Shown here: piece by piece, positions 1-5,048 of the stretch | Layout of the letters: each line of letters opens with the position of its first letter | Position numbering within the stretch: the stretch's first letter is position 1 | Assembly: GCA_913020275.1 (NCBI GenBank) | Contig: CAJWBV010000082.1 | Coordinates: 1-5,048, forward strand | Origin: an uncultured Rhodobiaceae bacterium | Lineage (GTDB): Bacteria; Pseudomonadota; Alphaproteobacteria; RS24 | Reading direction: 5' to 3' | DNA length: 5,048 nt | Program-made: the position numbers and the translations under genes | Notes under the pieces: model-generated | Database searches by the model: none | What the model was told of the DNA's origin: nothing | Seen by the model: the letters and a program-made list of their open reading frames with translations, nothing else

Positions 1-55
1 ACCCACGACCCCTTGTCCCCCAGACAAGTGCGCTACCGGGCTGCGCTACGCTCCG
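1..55 (-). tRNA. tRNA-Pro (anticodon GGG), 3' end cut off by window edge
   Basis: Read on the minus strand from position 55, the sequence folds as a tRNA. It has an acceptor 5' strand CGGAGCG, the linker TA, a D stem GCGC/GCGC closing an AGCCCGGTA loop, and an anticodon stem CTTGT/ACAAG around the loop CTGGGGG. A GGGTC variable region and the 5' half of the T arm (GTGGGT) follow. The anticodon is GGG (positions 21-19), so it should read the proline codons CCC and CCU. The rest of the T arm, the 3' acceptor strand and the CCA end lie outside the window, so acceptor pairing cannot be checked. It is transcribed in the same direction as the regulator gene upstream, 46 nt away, with no clear terminator between them. 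Confidence 0.93.
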
Positions 56-64
56 ACGATGACG

Positions 65-93
65 GTTTTAGGCGGTTTCCAATCTATTGGCAA
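65..93 (-). promoter_or_regulatory. Possible promoter of tRNA-Pro
   Basis: On the minus strand a TTGCCA hexamer (93-88) and a TAAAAC hexamer (70-65) are separated by 17 nt, resembling -35 and -10 boxes. The tRNA 5' end lies 9 nt beyond the -10 box, which would leave a leader of only a few nucleotides, as is common for tRNA genes. The spacer contains a perfect inverted repeat CCAAT-AG-ATTGG (90-79). This is a match by eye only, and the tRNA could also be produced by read-through from the upstream operon. Confidence 0.35.
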
Positions 94-101
94 GCCGACC
101 C

Positions 102-497
102 TTAGCCTGTTTCGTTGCCAAGCAAACGGAGGCGAATTTGTCCTAGTTGGTCACGGGCGGCAGACAATTGGTCGCGCTGCGGTTTGGTCAGCCCCGCCCC
201 CTCGCCCGGCAAAGCACCGGCTCCTTCTGCGCGCGCGCGTACATAGTCGGCACCGTGGTCTTTGATAATTTTTTGCACGCCCTTTATCGTCAACCCGTCT
301 TCGTGCAACAGACACTGGATGCCCGCGATCACTTGCACATCTTCGGGGCGGTAAAACCGCCGACCGGCTGCACGTTTCAACGGCTGTATGATATCGAACT
401 TAGTTTCCCAAAAACGCAGAACGTGTGTCTCCACATTCAGGGAACCGGCAACCTCGCTGATACTGCGGAAAGCGCTTTCGGATTTTTCTTCAGACAT
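102..497 (-). CDS. MerR-family transcriptional regulator (ihfA-linked, short form)
   Basis: A 131-residue predicted DNA-binding protein. Residues 11-31 form the MerR helix-turn-helix ([19 protein letters not shown]), and residues 45-53 form the wing (GRRFYRPED). A second helical region with the [15 protein letters not shown] signature follows at about 68-82, and a charged, Gln-rich tail closes the protein. No cysteine cluster of the metal-sensing type is visible (the only Cys is C62), and there is no large effector-binding domain, so its signal is unknown. It starts 23 nt after the ihfA stop and probably shares that transcript. I chose the ATG at 497 because the conserved part begins just after it. 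An in-frame GTG at 512 would add five residues, and neither start has a strong Shine-Dalgarno sequence. The family typically follows ihfA in alphaproteobacteria. Targets are not inferable here. Confidence 0.9.
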   Translation of the reverse strand: MSEEKSESAFRSISEVAGSLNVETHVLRFWETKFDIIQPLKRAAGRRFYRPEDVQVIAGIQCLLHEDGLTIKGVQKIIKDHGADYVRARAEGAGALPGEGAGLTKPQRDQLSAARDQLGQIRLRLLGNETG

Positions 498-520
498 TTG
501 AAAGCTGACCACGCATTATA

Positions 521-829
521 TCAGTCAGACAGGCCTGCCATTTTATTGATTTTCGACTTCAGCACATGGCTGGCACGAAAGGTAAGCACGCGGCGGGGAT
601 CAATCGGCACTTCTTCTCCGGTTTTCGGATTGCGCCCGACACGACCATTTTTATGGCGCACCATAAACGAGCCGAAGGAGGATAATTTCACCGCCTCGCC
701 CCTAACAAGCGCGTCGGATATTTCGGTAATGACGCTTTCAACAATTTGTGTGGATTCACTTCTCGACAAGCCAATCTCATTGTAAACCGCTTCACTGAGA
801 TTTGCCCGAGTTACTGTCTTACCAGTCAT
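521..829 (-). CDS. ihfA: Integration host factor subunit alpha
   Basis: A 102-residue nucleoid protein of the HU/IHF family. As the alpha subunit it is expected to pair with IHF beta and bend DNA sharply at specific sites for transcription, replication and recombination. The N-terminal helices ([20 protein letters not shown]) and the [11 protein letters not shown] core strand (48-58) are present. So is the DNA-intercalating arm [12 protein letters not shown] (65-76), with its key proline at residue 68. The RANL start and the [12 protein letters not shown] ending fit the alpha subunit better than HU or IHF beta. Length is normal. The ATG at 829 is preferred over a start at 850 because homologous proteins begin with MTGKTVTR and a GAGGG ribosome-binding sequence (838-834) precedes it. 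It lies 75 nt after fabH, the largest gap in the minus-strand series, and may have its own promoter there. Confidence 0.96.
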   Translation of the reverse strand: MTGKTVTRANLSEAVYNEIGLSRSESTQIVESVITEISDALVRGEAVKLSSFGSFMVRHKNGRVGRNPKTGEEVPIDPRRVLTFRASHVLKSKINKMAGLSD

Positions 830-851
830 AATGCCCTCATTTAATTCCAAA

Positions 852-881
852 ATTTAACCACATAGAGTTAAATCAGTGCAA
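852..881 (-). promoter_or_regulatory. Possible internal promoter before ihfA
   Basis: In the 75-nt gap between fabH and ihfA, the minus strand carries TTGCAC (881-876) and TTAAAT (857-852) separated by 18 nt in an AT-rich context. Initiation would fall roughly 15 nt before the ihfA start codon, just upstream of the GAGGG ribosome-binding site. It would let ihfA and the MerR gene be expressed separately from the lipid genes. No full match to the IHF consensus site was found in the gap. The call rests on hexamer resemblance only. Confidence 0.3.
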
Positions 882-904
882 GCGAATAGTGGCTTAAAAT
901 TACT

Positions 905-1876
905 TTAAGACCAACGGATTAAATTCGCACCCCAGCTCAGCCCGCCGCCCATGGCTTCCGTCATCACCAGGTCACCGGCATTGATCTGGCCGTTTTGAAC
1001 GGCCTCATTCAGCGCCAGCGGAATGGATGCGGCGGAGGTGTTGGCATGGTGGTCGACCGTCAAAATGGTTTTCTCCGCCGGCAGGCCAATTTTGCGCGCC
1101 ACGCCATCAATGATGCGTTTATTGGCCTGATGCGGCACGAACCAGTCAATGTCGCCCACTTCAAGCTCCGCCATTTCAAGCAAGGTACACACAGCTTCGG
1201 CAATATTCGTCACCGCATGCCGGTACACTTCGCGGCCCTGCATGTGAATCTTGGCATCTTTGGCGGCGGCATTAGCACTGCCGGTCGCATAAAGAAGGTC
1301 GGTAAATTGACCTTCGGAACGAATGTAATTTTTGATCACATGCGGCGCATCGGCATCAACATCTTCTGCACTCAGCACAATGGCACCGGCACCATCGCCA
1401 AAAAGAACCGCCGTGCTGCGATCTTGCCAGTCCAGCAGGCGTGTCATGAGTTCGGCCCCGATCAGCAAAGCGCCATTGGCTTGCCCGGTCTCAAGCATGG
1501 CCGTGACGAGACTCATGCCATAAACGAACCCCGAACACGCCGCCTGAACATCAAACGCCGCACCATGCGATGAGCCCAGCTTGTGCTGAACAACAGACGC
1601 CGTTGCCGGAAACGCGAAATCTGGCGTCGAGGTGGCAACCACAATCAAATCAATATCGGCAATGTTCATGCCCGCATGCGCCAGCGCATTTTGCGCCGCA
1701 ATGACACCAAGGTCCGACGCCATAACACTGTCTTCGGCCTGATGGCGCTGGTGGATGCCTGAACGCGACACAATCCACTCGTCGCTTGTGTCCATAATTT
1801 CGGCGAGGTCCGCGTTCGAAAGAACCTTGTCGGGGACATATCCCCCAATACCTCTTACCTGCGCTTTTCTTGCCAT
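905..1876 (-). CDS. fabH: Beta-ketoacyl-ACP synthase III (FabH)
   Basis: A 323-residue cytosolic condensing enzyme. FabH joins acetyl-CoA, or another short acyl-CoA, with malonyl-ACP to start type II fatty acid synthesis. The catalytic triad is visible: Cys114 in AACSGFVYG, His249 in PHQAN and Asn279 in HANTSAAS. The WIVSRSGI segment (34-41), the GDGAGAIVL loop (160-168) and the C-terminal EAMGGGLSWGANLIRW also match the family. The length is full and nothing is missing. The ATG at 1876 follows the plsX stop by only 3 nt, and a GGATTAG-type ribosome-binding sequence lies within the plsX end, so translation is probably coupled to plsX. The plsX-fabH pairing is widespread in bacteria and ties fatty acid initiation to phospholipid supply. 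Which acyl-CoA primer it prefers cannot be read from the sequence. Confidence 0.97.
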   Translation of the reverse strand: MARKAQVRGIGGYVPDKVLSNADLAEIMDTSDEWIVSRSGIHQRHQAEDSVMASDLGVIAAQNALAHAGMNIADIDLIVVATSTPDFAFPATASVVQHKLGSSHGAAFDVQAACSGFVYGMSLVTAMLETGQANGALLIGAELMTRLLDWQDRSTAVLFGDGAGAIVLSAEDVDADAPHVIKNYIRSEGQFTDLLYATGSANAAAKDAKIHMQGREVYRHAVTNIAEAVCTLLEMAELEVGDIDWFVPHQANKRIIDGVARKIGLPAEKTILTVDHHANTSAASIPLALNEAVQNGQINAGDLVMTEAMGGGLSWGANLIRWS

Positions 1877-1879
1877 GCT

Positions 1880-2923
1880 CTAATCCAATGTCTGAGCCCA
1901 AGCGTCGTCGAGCAATATTTGCATTTTCTCAATATCCGCCGCAATGGTGTTTGAAATATCGGCATCGACCACATCGATTGCCACGCCGACAGCCGAGGCA
2001 AACCCATTGGCATCAGCACCGCCATGGCTTTTTACTACGATGCCATTCAGACCCAAAAACATACCGCCATTTGCGGCATTGGGATCCATGCGCTGGCGCA
2101 GGTTTTTGAACGCGGAACGGGCGAAAACATAGCCCAGTCGCGAAAAAACCGAGCCGCCCATCGCCTGACGCAGATATTCGGCAATCTGGCGCGCTGTGCC
2201 CTCGGCGGTTTTAAGCGCGATATTGCCGGTAAAGCCATCTGTGACGATGACGTCGGCATCGCCACGCCCAATCCCGTCACCTTCGATAAATCCTGTAAAA
2301 TTCAATTCCGACCGGGCCAATAACTCGGCCGCTTCGCGCACGCTGTCGGTGCCTTTTACATCTTCAACGCCGATGTTCAACAGGCCAATGGTCGGGTTTG
2401 ATATGTTGAAAATCGCACGCCCAAAAGCCGCCCCCATCACCGCAAACTGTGCATATTGCGATGCCGGCCCGCCAATGGTTGCGCCAACATCGAGCACAAC
2501 ACTGCGGCCTCTGACGGTCGGCCAGACTGCCACAATCGCCGGTCGTTCAATGCCCGGCAATGTGCGCAGCATAACCTTAGACATCGCCATTAAAGCACCC
2601 GTATTGCCGGCGGAAATACACGCTTGCGCCGCGCCGGATTTAACCGCCTCAATCGCCTGCCACATGCTGCTGACCTTGCGTCCTTGGCGCAGGGCTATGC
2701 TGGGTTTGGCGTCCATCGCAACCGACATATCGCAATGCTTAAAGGTACTAGCGGCTTCAACACGCGGCTTGCGGGCCAGTTCCGGCCCGACAAGTTCCTC
2801 ATTGCCGAAAAGCAGAAACCGAGCATCCGAACGCTGCGCGAGCGCTTTTTCGATCCCGTCCAGGATAACGTTCGGGCCGTGGTCACCGCCCATGACATCG
2901 ACAGAGATAACGGGGTACGCCAT
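1880..2923 (-). CDS. plsX: Phosphate acyltransferase PlsX
   Basis: A 347-residue peripheral membrane enzyme. PlsX converts acyl-ACP and phosphate to acyl-phosphate, the donor used by PlsY for the first acylation of glycerol-3-phosphate. Family marks in order are [12 protein letters not shown] (6-17), [15 protein letters not shown] (103-117), the central QFAVMG with [14 protein letters not shown] (159-193), [16 protein letters not shown] (227-242) and [11 protein letters not shown] (291-301). The strand at 144-158 reads [15 protein letters not shown], where many homologues have a GAN-type motif. This looks like divergence, not damage. The ATG at 2923 is chosen because an AGGGGG ribosome-binding sequence (2932-2927) sits just before it and homologues begin here; an in-frame TTG at 2938 would overlap that site. 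It lies 62 nt after the DUF177 gene and 3 nt before fabH. Confidence 0.97.
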   Translation of the reverse strand: MAYPVISVDVMGGDHGPNVILDGIEKALAQRSDARFLLFGNEELVGPELARKPRVEAASTFKHCDMSVAMDAKPSIALRQGRKVSSMWQAIEAVKSGAAQACISAGNTGALMAMSKVMLRTLPGIERPAIVAVWPTVRGRSVVLDVGATIGGPASQYAQFAVMGAAFGRAIFNISNPTIGLLNIGVEDVKGTDSVREAAELLARSELNFTGFIEGDGIGRGDADVIVTDGFTGNIALKTAEGTARQIAEYLRQAMGGSVFSRLGYVFARSAFKNLRQRMDPNAANGGMFLGLNGIVVKSHGGADANGFASAVGVAIDVVDADISNTIAADIEKMQILLDDAWAQTLD

Positions 2924-2930
2924 ATTCCCC

Positions 2931-2945
2931 CTAACCAAATGTTAG
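2931..2945 (-). promoter_or_regulatory. Small hairpin abutting the plsX ribosome-binding site
   Basis: The leader of plsX contains a perfect inverted repeat CTAAC-ATTTG-GTTAG (minus strand, 2945-2931). Its 3' arm overlaps the first AG of the AGGGGG ribosome-binding sequence (2932-2927). Formed in RNA, it would sit directly against, and partly over, the ribosome-binding site. It could also be a DNA operator. A 5-bp, AT-containing stem is weak, so a regulatory role is only a suggestion. Confidence 0.3.
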
Positions 2946-2985
2946 AACTAAATCCGGTAATGGATGCGACAGTTCGTTGCGAATA

Positions 2986-3543
2986 TCAAGTGTCATCATT
3001 ACCGGCGCTCGCTTTGTGAAAATCCGCCAACACGGAAAACGGCGAATCCGCTTTTTCGACACCAGCTGCAGCAGCGTCGAACGCAGCCCCTTCTTTGCGC
3101 GGATATGCCGGAATTTCCATCGCAAAAACTTGAATTGCCAATTCGCCAATATTGGCCGCCCCGTCCTGCAAAGCCTCCGGCAAATCCGTCTCGAAATCAT
3201 CATCGGGAATAACGAATTTGGCGACCATGTTTTCGGGTTGAAACTCGGCAGAAAAACTCTGGGAAATATCTGTCCACATGGGCTCAAGCGTGACACCACA
3301 GATTTGTTCAACACGGCCCTGTACCTTACCGGTGACATGCAGACACTCTTTGTCCAAGGGCACAAGGCGAGCATTGACTTTCAGCGCATCAAGATTTTCG
3401 ACTGCGAACCTCTGGGTCAGGGTCTTGCGCATTTCCTCCGGCAGTTCAAACGAGGCATCACGGCCTGTTGGCGGCACATCTTCGACGCGGATGACATAAT
3501 CAAGCGTCATGTCATCGCGCAAACTCAATTCACTGTCATCCAT
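2986..3543 (-). CDS. DUF177 (YceD-like) domain protein
   Basis: A 185-residue soluble acidic protein of the DUF177/YceD family. Members are often encoded beside rpmF (ribosomal protein L32) and plsX, and have been linked to 23S rRNA accumulation in some organisms; the exact role here is unknown. The family marks are the ICGVTLEP segment with Cys82 (81-88), the acidic PDDDFETDLPEAL stretch (113-125), NIGELAIQVFAMEIPAYPRKEG (131-152), and the SPFSVLADF ending (167-175). Only one of the cysteines seen in some YceD proteins is present. The ATG at 3543 overlaps the end of the upstream chaperone gene by 8 nt (ATGGATGA), with a GAGGG ribosome-binding sequence ahead of it, which points to translational coupling. 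rpmF, its usual neighbour elsewhere, is absent between this gene and plsX. Confidence 0.9.
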   Translation of the reverse strand: MDDSELSLRDDMTLDYVIRVEDVPPTGRDASFELPEEMRKTLTQRFAVENLDALKVNARLVPLDKECLHVTGKVQGRVEQICGVTLEPMWTDISQSFSAEFQPENMVAKFVIPDDDFETDLPEALQDGAANIGELAIQVFAMEIPAYPRKEGAAFDAAAAGVEKADSPFSVLADFHKASAGNDDT

Positions 3544-4120
3544 GTGCCACCCTCAGGATTGGTGCGGCCTCAAAACCCCGACCGGATAAAATATCGCCAA
3601 GCGTCACGCCCGCCAGATGCGTCTCAAGGCCCAGCACATAGGTTGCCAGCGCGTTCAACACCGTTTCGTGCTGAGCCGACAAAGCGGCATCGGGATAAAG
3701 ATTGCGCGACAGAATATCATAAATGCCGCTTGCCATATCCTCTCTATTTGTGTCGGGAAGTGCGTCGAGCACTTCGTCATAAGCCGTGGCGCGACCGTAA
3801 AAAGCCTCAACCATTTTCTGCACCTTTTTGCCGACGCCCATATCGCCGACCCCGGCCTCTCGCATGGCCTGATCCATATCCTTAAAAAACAGATCAAAAA
3901 GGTCCTGCCCTATATCCGAACGCCCCATACCCAGCGCACGCAAGCGGCGCAGAATCAGATGCACGTGCAACGCCATCATGTCGAAGCGCCCGTCAAAATT
4001 ATCCGGCGCGCCGCCGGTCGCATAAAGTTCAGGCCGACGCGCCTGTTTGACGATTGACAGATACGCCTCATGCACGGACGCGGTTTTGTCGCGCGGTTTC
4101 AAGAAATCCAGCAAGCCCAT
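3536..4120 (-). CDS. Ubiquinol-cytochrome c chaperone family protein (CBP3-like)
   Basis: A 194-residue protein of the family of mitochondrial CBP3/UQCC1, which helps assemble cytochrome bc1 (complex III). The bacterial role is inferred from that relationship. The core is well conserved: AYLSIVKQARRPELYA (19-34), PDNFDGRFDMMALHVHLILRR (39-59), LFDLFFKDMDQAMREAGVGDMGVGKKV (74-100) and MVEAFYGRATAYDE (103-116). There is no signal peptide or membrane segment, so it should act from the cytoplasmic side. I start it at the ATG at 4120, giving MGLLDFLKP, because AGGAG (4134-4130) lies 9 nt upstream. The longer GTG start at 4138 would place its codon next to that ribosome-binding site. It is the first gene of the minus-strand series and faces bamE across a short divergent region. 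Confidence 0.93.
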   Translation of the reverse strand: MGLLDFLKPRDKTASVHEAYLSIVKQARRPELYATGGAPDNFDGRFDMMALHVHLILRRLRALGMGRSDIGQDLFDLFFKDMDQAMREAGVGDMGVGKKVQKMVEAFYGRATAYDEVLDALPDTNREDMASGIYDILSRNLYPDAALSAQHETVLNALATYVLGLETHLAGVTLGDILSGRGFEAAPILRVAHG

Positions 4121-4215
4121 TGGGTTTGTCTCCTGCACGGATATAAGATTTAAGTTGCAACACCATATACGATTGTTTAGGTCATTTATACGGTTTCGCG
4201 GCTAAGAGAGTTAAA
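4121..4215. promoter_or_regulatory. Divergent intergenic region, chaperone operon / bamE
   Basis: These 95 nt separate two genes transcribed in opposite directions, so promoters for both are expected here. The middle (about 4140-4190) is AT-rich, in contrast to the flanking coding DNA. It contains several TATA-like strings and a perfect 8-bp palindrome GTTGCAAC (4154-4161). I could not pair a good -35 with a good -10 at 16-18 nt spacing on either strand, so exact promoters are not assigned. An AAGAGAG stretch (4204-4210), 5 nt before the bamE ATG, is a plausible ribosome-binding site. AGGAG (4134-4130, minus) serves the chaperone gene. Confidence 0.6.
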
Positions 4216-4710
4216 ATGAAGCAGGTAACAAGCATTTCCCTCCCCTCTGACAAACGAAAAAATTGGTTTCGCGGCGCGGCGACGGGTTTGGCTATGACGG
4301 GTCTCCTGGCATGTGCGCCGGTTATCGACAATCGCGGTTATGTGTTTGACGAAAGTTTGCTGCCGCAGCTTAAAGTGGGCACCACCAGCCAGACCGACAT
4401 CATAACCCTTATGGGCTCGCCATCGACCGCGTCGACCCTAAACGGTGGCGCTTATTATTATATTAGCAGCAAATTCATTACCGAGGCCTATCGCGCACCG
4501 CGCGAAACAGAACGCCGCGTACTTGCGATCTTTTTCGACGAGGACAAAAAAGTCCGCGACCTTGGCTTTTATACGCTTGAGGACGGCAATATTGTGACCC
4601 TTGTCGAGCGCACTACCGAAACGCAAGGGCGCGAATTGTCATTCCTGCAGCAAATCTTCGGCAATCTGGGCCGGTTTGAATCCGGTGAAGATGGCCCCGG
4701 CGGCTTCTAA
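4216..4710 (+). CDS. bamE: Outer membrane protein assembly factor BamE (SmpA/OmlA lipoprotein)
   Basis: A 164-residue predicted outer-membrane lipoprotein. BamE is an accessory subunit of the BAM complex, which inserts beta-barrel proteins into the outer membrane. The N-terminus has a basic stretch (KRKNWFRG), a short hydrophobic segment and a lipobox ending LLAC, so Cys33 should be lipidated. The SmpA/OmlA domain follows: LKVGTTSQTDIITLMGSPS (52-70), the YYYIS strand near 80, and RRVLAIFFDEDKKVRDLGFY near 100-120. The C-terminal tail, TTETQGRELSFLQQIFGNLGRFE, is of the kind found in alphaproteobacterial members. The n-region before the hydrophobic core is rather long for a lipoprotein signal. 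A later start is possible in principle, but the first other Met (residue 27) would remove most of the signal. It converges on hppA. Confidence 0.95.
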   Translation: MKQVTSISLPSDKRKNWFRGAATGLAMTGLLACAPVIDNRGYVFDESLLPQLKVGTTSQTDIITLMGSPSTASTLNGGAYYYISSKFITEAYRAPRETERRVLAIFFDEDKKVRDLGFYTLEDGNIVTLVERTTETQGRELSFLQQIFGNLGRFESGEDGPGGF

Positions 4711-4727
4711 GTTCAAAATACAGGCGT

Positions 4728-4763
4728 AAAAAAACCTCCGACAGATTACTCTGCCGGAGGTTT
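4728..4763 (-). terminator. Intrinsic terminator of hppA, between convergent genes
   Basis: An inverted repeat spans 4732-4763. The arms are AAACCTCCG+A+CAG and CTG+C+CGGAGGTTT around the loop ATTACT. Read on the minus strand, the single mismatch becomes a G-U pair, giving a continuous 13-bp stem followed by seven T residues (4734-4728 as A on the plus strand). It begins 17 nt after the hppA stop, so it is a strong terminator for that gene. Read on the plus strand, the same position is an A-C mismatch and the stem is followed only by TTTCATCTT, so it should stop bamE transcripts less efficiently. Confidence 0.88.
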
Positions 4764-4779
4764 CATCTTGTGCAACGCC

Positions 4780-5048
4780 TTAATGGGCCAGAACAGCCAG
4801 CATTAGAAGCGCAACAATATTTGTGATTTTAATCATCGGGTTGACCGCCGGGCCGGCCGTATCCTTATACGGGTCGCCAACAGTATCGCCGGTGACGGCG
4901 GCTTTATGGGCTTCCGAGCCCTTGCCGCCATGATTGCCATCTTCAATATATTTTTTGGCATTGTCCCATGCCCCGCCGCCGGCTGTCATTGACAGTGCTA
5001 CAAACAGGCCCGTGACGATAACACCGAGCAACATGGCGCCCAGCGACG
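4780..5048 (-). CDS. hppA: Membrane-bound ion-translocating pyrophosphatase, C-terminal part
   Basis: Only the last roughly 88 codons are in the window; the gene continues past 5048. The family couples hydrolysis of pyrophosphate to pumping of H+ (or Na+) across the cytoplasmic membrane. What is visible is a transmembrane segment ([15 protein letters not shown]), then the highly conserved cytoplasmic stretch with [34 protein letters not shown] and [12 protein letters not shown], and a final hydrophobic helix ending AVLAH. The Asp and Lys residues of the GDPYKDT region belong to the substrate and magnesium site. The residues that separate potassium-dependent from potassium-independent enzymes lie upstream, out of view, so pump type cannot be decided. 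The Met at 5034 is internal, not a start, because the open frame and family similarity (LGAMLLG) continue to the window edge. The terminator at 4728-4763 follows. Confidence 0.97.
   Translation of the reverse strand, partial: SLGAMLLGVIVTGLFVALSMTAGGGAWDNAKKYIEDGNHGGKGSEAHKAAVTGDTVGDPYKDTAGPAVNPMIKITNIVALLMLAVLAH

Noticed and set aside
1..101. tRNA-Pro as an integration (attachment) site for an island.
   Set aside because: The tRNA 3' end, where integration would occur, is outside the window, and no integrase or repeated tRNA fragment is seen inside it.
147..785. A 212-codon open frame on the plus strand opposite the MerR gene and ihfA.
   Set aside because: It lies wholly antisense to two well-supported genes, has no recognisable family features and spans their junction. 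It is a by-product of codon bias.
860..890. An IHF binding site (WATCAANNNNTTR) upstream of ihfA for autoregulation.
   Set aside because: An AATCAG core is present at 871-876 but the required downstream TTR element is missing at the correct distance.
2196..2945. A 249-codon plus-strand open frame opposite plsX.
   Set aside because: It is fully antisense to plsX, with a composition typical of a mirrored frame.
2977..3885. A 302-codon plus-strand open frame opposite the DUF177 and chaperone genes.
   Set aside because: It is antisense to two conserved genes, its translation is Arg/His/Pro-rich and low in family-like motifs, and no ribosome-binding site is evident.
4192..4275. An 11-bp direct repeat GGTTTCGCGGC at 4192-4202 and 4265-4275.
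   Set aside because: One copy is upstream of bamE and one is inside its signal peptide coding region. It is short, built from common GC-rich words, and not flanked by mobile-element features.
1..5048. A previously undescribed system such as a defence, toxin-antitoxin, secretion or biosynthetic module.
   Set aside because: Every gene belongs to a known core family, the order is typical of alphaproteobacteria, and no gap is large enough to hide another gene of notable size.

Overview
The window is an ordinary core-chromosome segment of an alphaproteobacterium with moderate GC content. Four things point there: the gene order, an alphaproteobacterial-type ubiquinol-cytochrome c chaperone (CBP3 family), a short MerR-type regulator directly after ihfA, and a BamE with the long C-terminal tail ending in a GNLGRF-type motif. 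I cannot name a genus from the sequence alone. No mobile element, CRISPR array, phage gene or recognisable new system is present.

Layout. Positions 1-55 (minus) hold the 5' three-quarters of a tRNA-Pro(GGG), cut by the window edge. From 4120 down to 102 runs a co-directional minus-strand series. In transcription order it is: ubiquinol-cytochrome c chaperone, DUF177/YceD protein, plsX, fabH, ihfA and a MerR-family regulator. Spacing is tight: an 8-nt overlap, then gaps of 62, 3, 75 and 23 nt, which suggests one operon with possible internal promoters before ihfA and before the tRNA. A 95-nt divergent intergenic region (4121-4215) separates this operon from bamE on the plus strand (4216-4710). 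The C-terminal end of hppA, a membrane pyrophosphatase, comes in from the right on the minus strand. It converges on bamE across a hairpin terminator whose sequence favours the hppA transcript.

Functional theme. PlsX and FabH connect fatty acid initiation to phospholipid synthesis. BamE helps fold outer-membrane proteins. The CBP3-type protein supports assembly of the respiratory bc1 complex, and HppA pumps ions at the expense of pyrophosphate. The cluster is therefore about building and energising the envelope, with a nucleoid architectural subunit (IHF alpha) and an uncharacterised MerR regulator at the distal end. Coding and RNA genes fill almost the whole window; the largest gene-free stretch is under 100 bases. 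The findings below are modest regulatory and structural observations.
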